From assembly GCF_029674545.1 (NCBI RefSeq), contig NZ_CP121354.1, positions 1,302,001-1,366,000 on the forward strand: a stretch of 64,000 nucleotides of DNA, given 5' to 3'. A program made the translations under genes and the position numbers. This document shows, piece by piece, positions 18,551 through 26,267 of the stretch. Positions within the stretch are counted from its first letter, which is position 1, and each line of letters opens with the position of its first letter. The DNA comes from Mesorhizobium sp. WSM4904. Its GTDB lineage: Bacteria > Pseudomonadota > Alphaproteobacteria > Rhizobiales > Rhizobiaceae. The notes beneath the pieces were generated by a model. The model was not told where the DNA came from, made no database searches, and saw only the letters and a list, made by a program, of their open reading frames with translations.

Positions 18551-18568
18551 CCGACACAGTGCTGTCGG
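18551..18568. promoter_or_regulatory. 18-bp dyad, possible LuxR-type box
   Basis: CCGACACAGTGCTGTCGG has perfect 6-bp outer arms (CCGACA/TGTCGG) and an overall length equal to rhizobial tra/lux-type boxes. It lies between the divergent ABC exporter and LuxR-type genes. The rest of this 640-base interval shows no gene. Confidence 0.35.
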
Positions 18569-18757
18569 TTCGCCTCCTGGGTACCTCCCCCGTCGATTGA
18601 CGACCTGAAGGAGAAGCTTCGCTCGCAAGCTGGCACGACTCTTGAGGGTACTCCAGGTGGCGGAAGGAACTCCGGCTCGAGTCCCGTTGACTTCGGATGT
18701 TGCGAGGCTGGGTTGGAGCAAACTGTGCACCAATGAGAACGCAATGAAGGAGACATC

Positions 18758-19504
18758 ATGGAACTCCGGCGGATTGCGGTGGAGTTAGACCTATTCCTCA
18801 AGATGACTGATGATGTCGCTCAATCCGAACAGTTGTTCGAACTGTTGTCTGCGTTTGCGCTGAATTTCGATTGCCCGTGGATTGCCTATGGGCCGCTCGC
18901 ATCAGAGAGGGCTTTCAAGCCGAACCGGGAGGGTTCTGTGGTGATGTGGAATTATCCTGCTGAATGGCAGGAGCGCTACTCGAGAATGGGCTATGCCAAA
19001 ATAGACCCCCTCATCAAGAAAGGTCGAAAGGAGGCGGGACCCTTTCGATGGAGCGAGGTGTATACTGATGAAAACATAACTGAAGATGGACGCCGCGTCT
19101 TGGACGAAGCAGCAACATTCGGCTTGAGGTCAGGCGTTACCGTCCCATTACATGGCCCTGGTGGCAGCTTTAGGTTTGTGAGTTTTGCTCAATCCTCGGA
19201 CTGCGAATTGCAGAATAGAGCGATCACCTACCTGCAAATGGCCGCGCTGCGGTTTCATCGGATGGTTACGAAGTTCGACACTACGACTGCGTCGGAACGA
19301 GCTCATAACCTGTCTCCGAGAGAAATAGAGTGCATTGATTTGGTGTCACAAGGAAAATCATCTTGGGAAATAGGAACTATTTTAGGCAGATCACGAAATA
19401 CGATAGATTTCCATTTAAAAAATGTAATGCGGAAGTTGGATGCGACCAGCAGAACGGTAGCTGTTGTAAAAGCTTTGAACCTTGGGATTATCCAACCGCC
19501 GTAG
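18758..19504 (+). CDS. LuxR-family regulator with autoinducer-binding domain
   Basis: The 248-residue protein has an N-terminal autoinducer-binding-like domain (about 15-165, with WIAYGPL, DPLIKKGRKEAGPFRWSEVY and GLRSGVTVPLHGPGGSFRFVSFA) and a C-terminal LuxR helix-turn-helix (about 185-245; LSPREIECIDLVSQGKSSWEIGTILGRSRNTIDFHLKNVMRKL). A GGAGA site sits six bases before ATG 18758. No luxI-type synthase is in the window, so this is a solo regulator here; it may sense an AHL made elsewhere or a plant signal. The coding sequence looks more AT-rich than its neighbours. Confidence 0.92.
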   Translation: MELRRIAVELDLFLKMTDDVAQSEQLFELLSAFALNFDCPWIAYGPLASERAFKPNREGSVVMWNYPAEWQERYSRMGYAKIDPLIKKGRKEAGPFRWSEVYTDENITEDGRRVLDEAATFGLRSGVTVPLHGPGGSFRFVSFAQSSDCELQNRAITYLQMAALRFHRMVTKFDTTTASERAHNLSPREIECIDLVSQGKSSWEIGTILGRSRNTIDFHLKNVMRKLDATSRTVAVVKALNLGIIQPP

Positions 19505-19509
19505 GTGCG

Positions 19510-19715
19510 CAGCTAGTTCTCCGCCCGTAGTAGCGCGCGTGATAGCCGAGACGCTCCGGCGTGCGCTCGCTCTTCGAAGCACCCAGCGCCTCGTCCATCT
19601 CGGCCTCGAGCACCTCCTGCATCACGGCGCGAATCACCTCGTGCAATCCATCCGGCTTCGAAAGCAAAATGTCGTTGACGCTGCTACGGCGGATTTATCT
19701 TCAGGCTTGGTCCTG
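19510..19715 (-). pseudogene. IS256-family transposase 5' fragment
   Basis: The reverse complement matches the first 65 or so codons of the IS256-type transposase at 38358-39551 (region of MDEALGASKSERTPERLGY) with many substitutions. The start codon position reads CTG-like (CAGG), and nothing downstream of that part remains. It is a relic. Confidence 0.75.
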
Positions 19716-19842
19716 GTGGCGATGCTGAGTTCGCTTCGCTGAGATTGGGCGGTCATGACAGGGTGGTGTTCAATGTCACCGATTCCTGGAAGAAATTACC
19801 ATCCGTATTAAGCGACTGACGATGAGTGATGTGTGTCCAAAA

Positions 19843-19858
19843 TCTGACAGCTGTCAGA
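19843..19858. promoter_or_regulatory. 16-bp perfect palindrome
   Basis: TCTGACAGCTGTCAGA is its own reverse complement. Its half-site TGACA/TGTCA resembles the arms of the dyad at 18551. It could be a LuxR-type operator or the end of a lost mobile element. Confidence 0.35.
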
Positions 19859-19861
19859 AAA

Positions 19862-20000
19862 CATTTCGGGTTCAATACAGCGGAGCGTCTTAGCCCTGTC
19901 GGGCTTTTCGAAGCCTATCTCGCAGTAACTGCGCGCCAGGCGCACTAGCTCGGCCTTTGCTGGTCGATGTGCGGCAATATAGTGTGAGGGCTGACCCGCA
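19862..20000 (+). repeat. third relic of the nif-module promoter region
   Basis: ATTTCGGGTTCAATACAGCGG aligns with the NifA site of module B (TGT changed to TTT). About 90 bases later CGGCCTTTGCTGG and GATGTGCGGCAA align with the sigma54 core and leader found at 8288-8320 and 12881-12911. The order and distance are kept but the promoter elements are damaged. Confidence 0.5.
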
Positions 20001-20025
20001 TGAGAACACGGAACTCGCTCGATGA

Positions 20026-20140
20026 AGGATGATCGACGGCATCCAGAAAGCTTCTCTCCGGCGGGTTCGAGGGTGCTGCGCGCGCATCTCGGCGACGGGC
20101 CAGCGACCAACGGTTGAGGCTACATCTCCGGAGCGAGTGA
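20026..20140 (+). pseudogene. acdS 3'-end relic
   Basis: GATGATCGAC, TCCAGA, CTTCT, TCGAGGGT, GCGCATCTCGGCG, CAACGG and GGCTACA follow the same order as in the last 100 bases of acdS (12321-12425). The frame is shifted part way, so no protein is expected. It directly follows the promoter relic. Confidence 0.6.
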
Positions 20141-20349
20141 TGCCTCGAAAGATGCAATGCTGTCTCTGGTCCGACGCGCTGGAAGTTTGTGAAGGGTCGG
20201 CCCGGCAAATCGGTGAACCGGGCGGCTTAGGCTGCCAAAAAGGGTAGATGTCTGCGTTGCCTCGGTAGATCAGCAGGCGGTATCAGAAAGCCAAAGGCAC
20301 ACGCACACCATCGTGGCGCTTCGCAGGAAGTAGATGGGAGTAATCACCA

Positions 20350-21192
20350 GTGATTTTACCGGAACTTCGCTCAGCAAACACAGCCGGCAGGGTTTTGGAG
20401 ATAACGACGACCACGGGATGCGTCGTAGGATGTTCATATTGTCCCCAGGACAAGTTCGCGGTCCGGCAAAGAAAAGTGTCTCATGCGAGTCATCTGGATC
20501 TTGAAGATTTCAAGCGGTGTCTGGCCCGCGTACCGACTTCCGTCGACATTGGTTTTGCGGGATACTCCGAACCTTGGCTCAATCCGGACTGTACCGAAAT
20601 GGTGGAGCACGCCTTCGCCAAAGGCCATGGCATCAGGATTTTTACGACGCTGGTGGGAATGAACGGGCAGGACCTGCAGCGATTGCAAGCCTTGCGCTTG
20701 GGCGTATTCGTGGTCCATGTTTTCGATGACGGCACCTACATGAACAGCCGCCTGGTCGGAGACAAGTATCGCGATCTGGTTCGTCAACTCGTCGACGCGG
20801 ACATCCCCTTGATCCGATTCGTGGCCTTGGGCGAGCCCCACCCAGATATAGCCGACATTATTCCTACCGAAGCCCTGATAAAAGCGCGGCCGGTGAGCAG
20901 TAGGGGTGGAAGCGTCGACCCTAAGATCGTTGCACCACGTCAGCCAGTGGTCGGAGCCCTAACCTGCGTGGACGCACGACAGTATCGGAATGTTCTTCTT
21001 CCAAACGGCGACGTTACCCTGTGCTCTATGGATTTTGAACGGCGTCACGTATTGGGCAACCTTCTATATGAGGGTTACTCCGCTCTGTTTGAAAAGCCAG
21101 TTTTTCGCGAAATCGTCGACCGCATGAATGGAGCAGATGGTTTTCTGCTTTGCAGGATGTGTGAATTCGCCGACCCAAACGACCGGACCTGA
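20350..21192 (+). CDS. Radical SAM/SPASM-domain protein
   Basis: The 280-residue protein has the radical SAM motif at Cys24, Cys28 and Cys31 (TTTGCVVGCSYC), a GYSEPWLNPD segment, and a C-terminal SPASM-like region with additional cysteines (LTCVDARQYRNVLLPNGDVTLCS, then LLCRMCEF). These proteins use S-adenosylmethionine and Fe-S clusters for radical chemistry on peptides, sugars or other small molecules. The start is GTG 20350 with GGGAG upstream. No precursor peptide or partner is adjacent; the substrate is unknown. The amino-acid genes that start 1 kb downstream run in the same direction. Confidence 0.88.
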   Translation: MILPELRSANTAGRVLEITTTTGCVVGCSYCPQDKFAVRQRKVSHASHLDLEDFKRCLARVPTSVDIGFAGYSEPWLNPDCTEMVEHAFAKGHGIRIFTTLVGMNGQDLQRLQALRLGVFVVHVFDDGTYMNSRLVGDKYRDLVRQLVDADIPLIRFVALGEPHPDIADIIPTEALIKARPVSSRGGSVDPKIVAPRQPVVGALTCVDARQYRNVLLPNGDVTLCSMDFERRHVLGNLLYEGYSALFEKPVFREIVDRMNGADGFLLCRMCEFADPNDRT

Positions 21193-21534
21193 GTGCATGC
21201 CGGCCGAGAGGGCGTGCCTGGCAGTGCGGATGGCCCCACGACAGATGCACCTGCCCGCGACGCCATCGTGTTTTCACGTTACGCCAGTATGTTCCTGTAG
21301 GCGCGGCAGTGGGCCTCGAGCATTTCGGAGACGAGCTCATCGAAAGGTCTTCGCCTTCCAACCGAGCTTGTCGGCCTGCCTAGCTTGAGGTAACGCCGAT
21401 CACAGGTCAACCATCGGTCGGATGGAAACAGTGTTAGTCGATCCCGATCAGAGCTTGATTGCTTACTCACGGCTCACCTCGTCAACGCCTTCACCCTCCC
21501 GGACGATCTCCTTTTCGACTCGCCTGAAGGCAGC

Positions 21535-21620
21535 AGCCCAGCTGCGGCCGGGGATGGTTGCCGTCGCGGTAGTGGACGTTCTCGAAACCGATGCGGCCCT
21601 TCGCCAGCGCGTCTCCCGGT
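21535..21620 (-). pseudogene. ABC exporter fragment
   Basis: GGGGATGGTTG, TAGTGGACGTTCTCGAAA and CGATGCGGCC match the ABC exporter gene at 17020-17075 (start of its ATPase domain, GRIDFENVHFRY) with a few substitutions. Flanking sequence does not continue the gene. Confidence 0.6.
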
Positions 21621-21840
21621 TGCTTCCGCCTGGCCTACGAACGGGCTTTCCGTCAAGGGGGTCCACGGCGGCCCCGCCCTCTTGATCCGGCGGCTCGGGC
21701 CAGTCATCGCGCAAGAGATCGGAATCCGCATTCTTCTCAAAGAGAGCGTGGCTTTCGCTGTGTCATCGGTCATCAAATAGTTTCTTGAATCAGGTTGGTG
21801 TCCGCAGCCCGAGGTTGAACGGCGAATATTGATGACCGCC

Positions 21841-21897
21841 GCGAAGCCGCTCGCTCGCTACGGCGCTATTGAGGAGCGCGCTCGCGAGCGGCTTCGC
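21841..21897. repeat. 14-bp inverted repeat
   Basis: GCGAAGCCGCTCGC (21841-21854) is the exact reverse complement of GCGAGCGGCTTCGC (21884-21897), with a 29-base loop. It could be a terminator-like hairpin or the joined ends of a deleted element. Confidence 0.45.
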
Positions 21898-22256
21898 TAC
21901 CGCCGAGCGACACAACCTCTGGCGACGCGACCCTGCTGATCTCCTTGGACTCATTCATTTGTCCGGAGCGCTATGGGCAGCGAAGGGTGGGTACGTCAAC
22001 TACCTGATGCCATAGTAGCGATGCTTTCGCGGAAGCTTTAGAAGCCATCCTGTTGCAGCACATTCGAAAGCATCCGAATGGAGGGCAACGCAACCCAACA
22101 ATATTTGATGAGGATGCCGGCATCACCAGACCAAACCCAGACCAAACAAAGCTGCCTCCGGCATTCTGCTTCAACGTTAAGCGACGAACATCTGCCGCAA
22201 ACCACTAGCCATTAAACAGCTCTCTTCTTTGAAAGACTATGTGCAGAGGACTTGAT

Positions 22257-23513
22257 ATGGACACCGACGCTTTCACGGCTCATGAATCTAACGTTCGTCG
22301 TTATTGCCGGGCGTTCCCCACCGTCTTTACGAAGGCCCTTGGGGCGACGATCTGGGACGAGACGGGTAAGCCCTTTATCGATTTCCTGGTGGGTTCCGGC
22401 GCACTCAACTACGGGCACAACAATCCGGATATTATGGCGCCAGCGATTGAATATCTCGTCGGTGAGAACATTCTTCTGTCGCTTGATATGCATACGGCGG
22501 CAAAGCGTGACTTCATTGAAGGGTTCGTCGATTGGATCCTGAAACCCAGAGGCCTTTCGTACAAGATTCAGTTTCCCGGGCCGACCGGCACGAACGCCAA
22601 CGAAGCGGCGCTGGCGCTGGCGCGAAAATACACCGGCCGCTCGAGCGTCATGGCCTTTACGAATGCGTTCCACGGCATGTCGCTCGGCTCTCTAGCGGTG
22701 TCGGGCTCGGCCTCAACCAGGGAACTGGGAGGCGTCGCTCGCCACGATGTGATCCGTGTTCCCTATGACGGCTATCCGAGCCAAGCTTTCGATTCCGCCA
22801 GTTACATCGACAGCGTTTTGAGCGACCCGGGGAGCGGCATAGAAAAGCCTGCCGCAATCATTCTGGAGACCATCCAGGCCGAAGGCGGCATGAACGCCGC
22901 ATCCGCAGCTTGGCTCACGGAAATTCAGCGCATTTGCCGTACGCACGGCATTGTTTTTATCGTCGACGATATTCAGGCGGGTGCGGGCCGAACTGGCGAT
23001 TTCTTCTCATTCGAGTCCGCGAAAATCGAACCGGATATTGTGTGTCTTTCCAAGTCCCTAAGCGGTTCAGGTAGTCCGTTGTCCATCGTTCTGATTCGAC
23101 CCGACTTGGACATATGGAAGCCCGGAGAACATAGCGGGACCTTCAGAGGCAACAATTTCGCCTTCGTGACGGCAGGAGCCATGTGCAAGATGTGGTCGGA
23201 TAGGAAATTTACTGCAGGTGTCGAGCGGACAGCCGTCAGGCTGCAAACGCACCTCGATCGCCTGGTTGCGAAATTTCCAAGATACATCGAACAGAAGCGC
23301 GGCCGCGGTCTGATGGCCGGCCTGAAATGCCGTTCACCGGCAGTTGTCGGCCGCGTGCACGATGTCGCATTCGAAAATGGCCTTCTTATCGAATCCTCGG
23401 GGCCAAATCGCGACGTTATCAAAGTCCTCCCACCGATAACCATCACCGATGCCGAACTCGATCGTGGCATCACCATCCTTGAACACGCACTACAGGAGCA
23501 AGACAATGCCTAG
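22257..23513 (+). CDS. Class III aminotransferase, diaminobutyrate type (EctB/RhbA-like)
   Basis: The 418-residue PLP enzyme resembles diaminobutyrate-2-oxoglutarate transaminases, which interconvert aspartate semialdehyde plus glutamate and 2,4-diaminobutyrate. Seen: LVGSGALNYGHNNP, FPGPTGTNANEAAL, VDDIQAGAGRTGDFFSFE with the PLP-contacting Asp, and PLP-lysine context CLSKSLSGSG. ATG 22257 has AGAGGA six bases upstream and is preferred to ATG 22239. The stop overlaps the following oxygenase start by eight bases, so the two are coupled. It is clearly more divergent than the pair at 24512 and 43136, and so may use a different substrate. Confidence 0.85.
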   Translation: MDTDAFTAHESNVRRYCRAFPTVFTKALGATIWDETGKPFIDFLVGSGALNYGHNNPDIMAPAIEYLVGENILLSLDMHTAAKRDFIEGFVDWILKPRGLSYKIQFPGPTGTNANEAALALARKYTGRSSVMAFTNAFHGMSLGSLAVSGSASTRELGGVARHDVIRVPYDGYPSQAFDSASYIDSVLSDPGSGIEKPAAIILETIQAEGGMNAASAAWLTEIQRICRTHGIVFIVDDIQAGAGRTGDFFSFESAKIEPDIVCLSKSLSGSGSPLSIVLIRPDLDIWKPGEHSGTFRGNNFAFVTAGAMCKMWSDRKFTAGVERTAVRLQTHLDRLVAKFPRYIEQKRGRGLMAGLKCRSPAVVGRVHDVAFENGLLIESSGPNRDVIKVLPPITITDAELDRGITILEHALQEQDNA

Positions 23514-24345
23514 TCAGATATCTCAAGTGCCAGCCATCTCGCCGGTTTCGATCAAAGAACGGACCGGGTCGATCAACACGGCGGAGATCATCTCGGTCCT
23601 GAAAGGTGAGCTCACCGCTCTGCACATCAAGCAAGCTTTCAGCACCGAAGTAGCCGAGGAGATCACTACGAACTTTATTGGAAGCTCTGGTCTCAGAGAG
23701 CGTAAAGATGGTGTGCCCGGACAATATGTCGGCGCATCTCACTACAGGAAGGATGCAGCCACCTATTTCGCAGACGCCGAAAACGCGCGGCCGTACGTCG
23801 ATGCCCTTTTTAAGAATTTGGTTGACCCGGTTCGAGCAGTATTCAGGGCGTTGAAGCGAGAGCTTCACAACCAGGGAATCGAATTGCGGCTAGCCCGTTC
23901 CGAACACGGCCAGGCCAATGTTTGTCGCGGCCTCAGTTGGTCGGGCACAGGCACATTTTCCTTGGATCCCCACGACGACGTCGCTCAAGTCTTACGTGCT
24001 GGCGATGATTACGAGCTTTCTGCGGTGGCGCACAATACGGTCGCAGCGCTCAACCTCTATCCCAGCATGCCTGAGGAAGGCGGCAATCTGAAGCTCTGGA
24101 GCCACAAGCCGACGGTTGCGGACCGGATATCGCAAGGTGTGGAGACCACTGGATATCCCTATTCGGCAGCCTATCTGGAAGCCGTCCCTTGCCGCGAGTT
24201 CGAGCTCAAAACCGGGGATATCGCCCTAATCGATGGCGGCTTCGTTCACGGGGTTACCGGTCAATTAGGCGACGGAAAGCGTCGCCTAGTGCTGAATTGC
24301 TTTTTCGGATTTGCGCGGCCTGATCTTGTTCTCTGGTGGACGTGA
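23506..24345 (+). CDS. 2-oxoglutarate/Fe(II)-type oxygenase
   Basis: The 279-residue protein shows the expected iron triad: His-x-Asp in SLDPHDDVAQV (about residue 160) and a distal His in GGFVHGVTG, followed by the co-substrate Arg in KRRLVLNCFFGF. Such enzymes hydroxylate or desaturate amino acids or metabolites using 2-oxoglutarate and O2. It overlaps the aminotransferase before it and has AGGAG eight bases upstream. It is not recognisably EctD, although the pairing with a diaminobutyrate aminotransferase recalls ectoine hydroxylation. Likely substrate: an amino acid derived from that enzyme (inference). Confidence 0.75.
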   Translation: MPSQISQVPAISPVSIKERTGSINTAEIISVLKGELTALHIKQAFSTEVAEEITTNFIGSSGLRERKDGVPGQYVGASHYRKDAATYFADAENARPYVDALFKNLVDPVRAVFRALKRELHNQGIELRLARSEHGQANVCRGLSWSGTGTFSLDPHDDVAQVLRAGDDYELSAVAHNTVAALNLYPSMPEEGGNLKLWSHKPTVADRISQGVETTGYPYSAAYLEAVPCREFELKTGDIALIDGGFVHGVTGQLGDGKRRLVLNCFFGFARPDLVLWWT

Positions 24346-24511
24346 CGTTGGACCTCGCAGCGATCGACTGGCTTGGGCCGTGAGTTGGCGTGGCCAGGCG
24401 TGTGACTGCTCATGCTGCCGTCATACAAGCCGAACCTCGAACCGATTGAAATGGCCTTCGCCAGACAGTTTGGGCTGATGCCTTTGCAGGCTACAATTCA
24501 GGACTCGCCCT

Positions 24512-25813
24512 ATGAAGAAGCAGTTTACTCCTACAAACGATGTAAGCCTCGCGATCTTTGATCGTCTTGAGTCTGAGGTGCGGAGCTACGTCCGTGCGTT
24601 CCCAGTTCTGTTCGATCGAGGCGTCGGCACTGCCCTCATAGCTACAGACGGTCGGGAATACATCGACTTCTTGGGAGGCGCGGGAGCCTTGAATTACGGG
24701 CACAACAACCCAGCCTTCACGCGGGCGTTGTTGGACTACATTGCGCGCGACGGAATTGTGCACGGGCTCGACCTTGCTACGACCGCCAAGAAGGCCTTCA
24801 TCGAAGCTTTTGAGCAGTTTATTTTGAAGCCCCGCGGTCTGTCTTATAAATTGCAATTTACTGGCCCCACAGGTACGAACGCGGTCGAGGCGGCTCTGAA
24901 GCTAGCTCGCCAAGTGACCGGCAGGTCAAACATCGTTTCGTTTACGAACTCGTTTCACGGAGTCAGCGCTGGGGCGTTGGCGGCAACCGGAAACACGAAG
25001 TTCCGAGATGCTGTCGGCTTTCCCCTCGCGCACGTGACATCGTTGCCGTACGAGGGCTATCTCGGCGCTTCAGACACGATCGAGTATTTCGAGAAGCTTC
25101 TCGATGATCCTAGCAGTGGTCTCGGCAAACCCGCTGCGGTGATCCTAGAAGCAGTGCAGGGCGAAGGCGGTGTCAATGCTGCTACCGTTGAATGGCTGCA
25201 ACGGCTGCGTGATCTGACCTCTCGGCACGAGATCCTGATGATCCTCGATGATATTCAGGCTGGTGTCGGTCGCACAGGGAAATTCTTCAGTTTCGAGGCG
25301 GCTGAGATCGTGCCGGACATCGTTACCCTGTCAAAGTCGTTGTCTGCAATTGGAACGCCTATGGCCCTTGTCCTCATGAAGCCTGAACTTGATGTCTGGA
25401 CGCCGGGTGCGCACACCGGCACGTTCAGGGGCAACAACTATGCTTTCGTCACTGCTCGTGCGGCCCTTGAGACTTACTGGTCCGACTCCAAGTTTGAAGA
25501 TGAGATTGCTCGCAAATCAGCCATCTTGGCTCAAGAACTCAAGTCGATCGCAGACGACTTCCCCAGCCTTGCTCTGAATGTCCGAGGCCGCGGCTTGATG
25601 TATGGACTCGTATCACCAAAGCACCACTCATTGCCGGGGCTCATTTCCCGGGAAGCTTTTCGTCGCGGCTTGGTGATCGAGATCGCTGGCTCGTATGGTG
25701 AGGTGCTCAAGTTCATGACAGCCCTTACCATAACCGAGGCTGAACTGCGCCGTGGTCTGTCGATCGTACGCGACAGCATTGGCGCGGTGCAGGACAGCAT
25801 TTCAGCGGAGTAG
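24512..25813 (+). CDS. Diaminobutyrate-2-oxoglutarate aminotransferase, copy 1
   Basis: The 433-residue class III aminotransferase has GGAGALNYGHNNP, FTGPTGTNAVEAALKLARQVTGRSN, ILDDIQAGVGRTGKFFSFEAA and PLP-lysine context LSKSLSAIGTP. It is very similar along its whole length to the gene at 43136 (minus strand), a paralogue within the same island. Reaction: DABA to aspartate semialdehyde or the reverse. ATG 24512 follows CAGGACTCGCCCT. It lies 166 bases after the oxygenase, probably in one transcription unit from 22257. Confidence 0.88.
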   Translation: MKKQFTPTNDVSLAIFDRLESEVRSYVRAFPVLFDRGVGTALIATDGREYIDFLGGAGALNYGHNNPAFTRALLDYIARDGIVHGLDLATTAKKAFIEAFEQFILKPRGLSYKLQFTGPTGTNAVEAALKLARQVTGRSNIVSFTNSFHGVSAGALAATGNTKFRDAVGFPLAHVTSLPYEGYLGASDTIEYFEKLLDDPSSGLGKPAAVILEAVQGEGGVNAATVEWLQRLRDLTSRHEILMILDDIQAGVGRTGKFFSFEAAEIVPDIVTLSKSLSAIGTPMALVLMKPELDVWTPGAHTGTFRGNNYAFVTARAALETYWSDSKFEDEIARKSAILAQELKSIADDFPSLALNVRGRGLMYGLVSPKHHSLPGLISREAFRRGLVIEIAGSYGEVLKFMTALTITEAELRRGLSIVRDSIGAVQDSISAE

Positions 25814-26213
25814 GCATTCACTCAGTCCCCCCTACCCAGTCTGGGCTTATCAAGCAAAGGAAATTCCGCTTTAGACGTATGCGATTGTATGGAGACGGAC
25901 AGCAAAAATGGACACTCGGAGAGCTCAAACAATGGACACCGACCGCTTGACGTGATCGAACGACAGTACGGCATGTGCAAATCAATACACACTTCTTGCT
26001 CGTTGCAAGATGAAGGACGACGTCCAGGGCCGGTGAAACCGGTATTCTAATATATTATATAAGTAAGATGGTAATATTGCTGGTTTATCACGAGCGAAGA
26101 CGAACGGTACACAACACATTAGAAATTAACTTGTATAAGAGGTCCGGTATTTCTTATCCTTTCTGATGAAAAATAGAACGGATTTTGTGCGACGTCGAAG
26201 TTTGGCGAGACGA
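25814..26213. other. AT-rich intergenic region
   Basis: About 400 bases with a strongly AT-rich core at 26047-26085 (runs of TATATTATATAAG type). No gene recognised. The base composition contrasts with the GC-rich surroundings and fits a horizontally acquired boundary or a promoter region for the NIS synthetase. Confidence 0.5.
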
Positions 26214-26241
26214 GTGTAAGGCGCGTTCGCGAACCTTACAC
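26214..26241. promoter_or_regulatory. inverted repeat before NIS synthetase
   Basis: GTGTAAGG (26214-26221) and CCTTACAC (26234-26241) are exact complements around a 12-base centre containing CGCG-TT-CGCG. The element ends 26 bases before the GTG start, so it may be an operator or a leader hairpin controlling this gene. Confidence 0.45.
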
Positions 26242-26267
26242 CGTTACGTTCTGAAGGAGTTGAGATC

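Larger units (their letters stand above)
21193..22256. other. intergenic with fragment relics
   Basis: About 1.06 kb without an intact gene. It contains an ABC-transporter relic (21535-21620) and a long inverted repeat (21841-21897). The reverse strand of about 21290-21390 has a short open stretch without recognisable family. Confidence 0.5.

Noticed and set aside
18440..18736. 98-codon open frame before the LuxR-type gene
   Set aside because: No family resemblance or good ribosome site; it overlaps the candidate dyad.
20200..21400. RiPP precursor peptide for the radical SAM protein
   Set aside because: No short frame with a good ribosome site and a core-like sequence was found on either side.
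23506..24345. Naming the oxygenase ectD
   Set aside because: Only the general Fe(II)/2-oxoglutarate pattern matches; EctD sequence hallmarks were not recognised.
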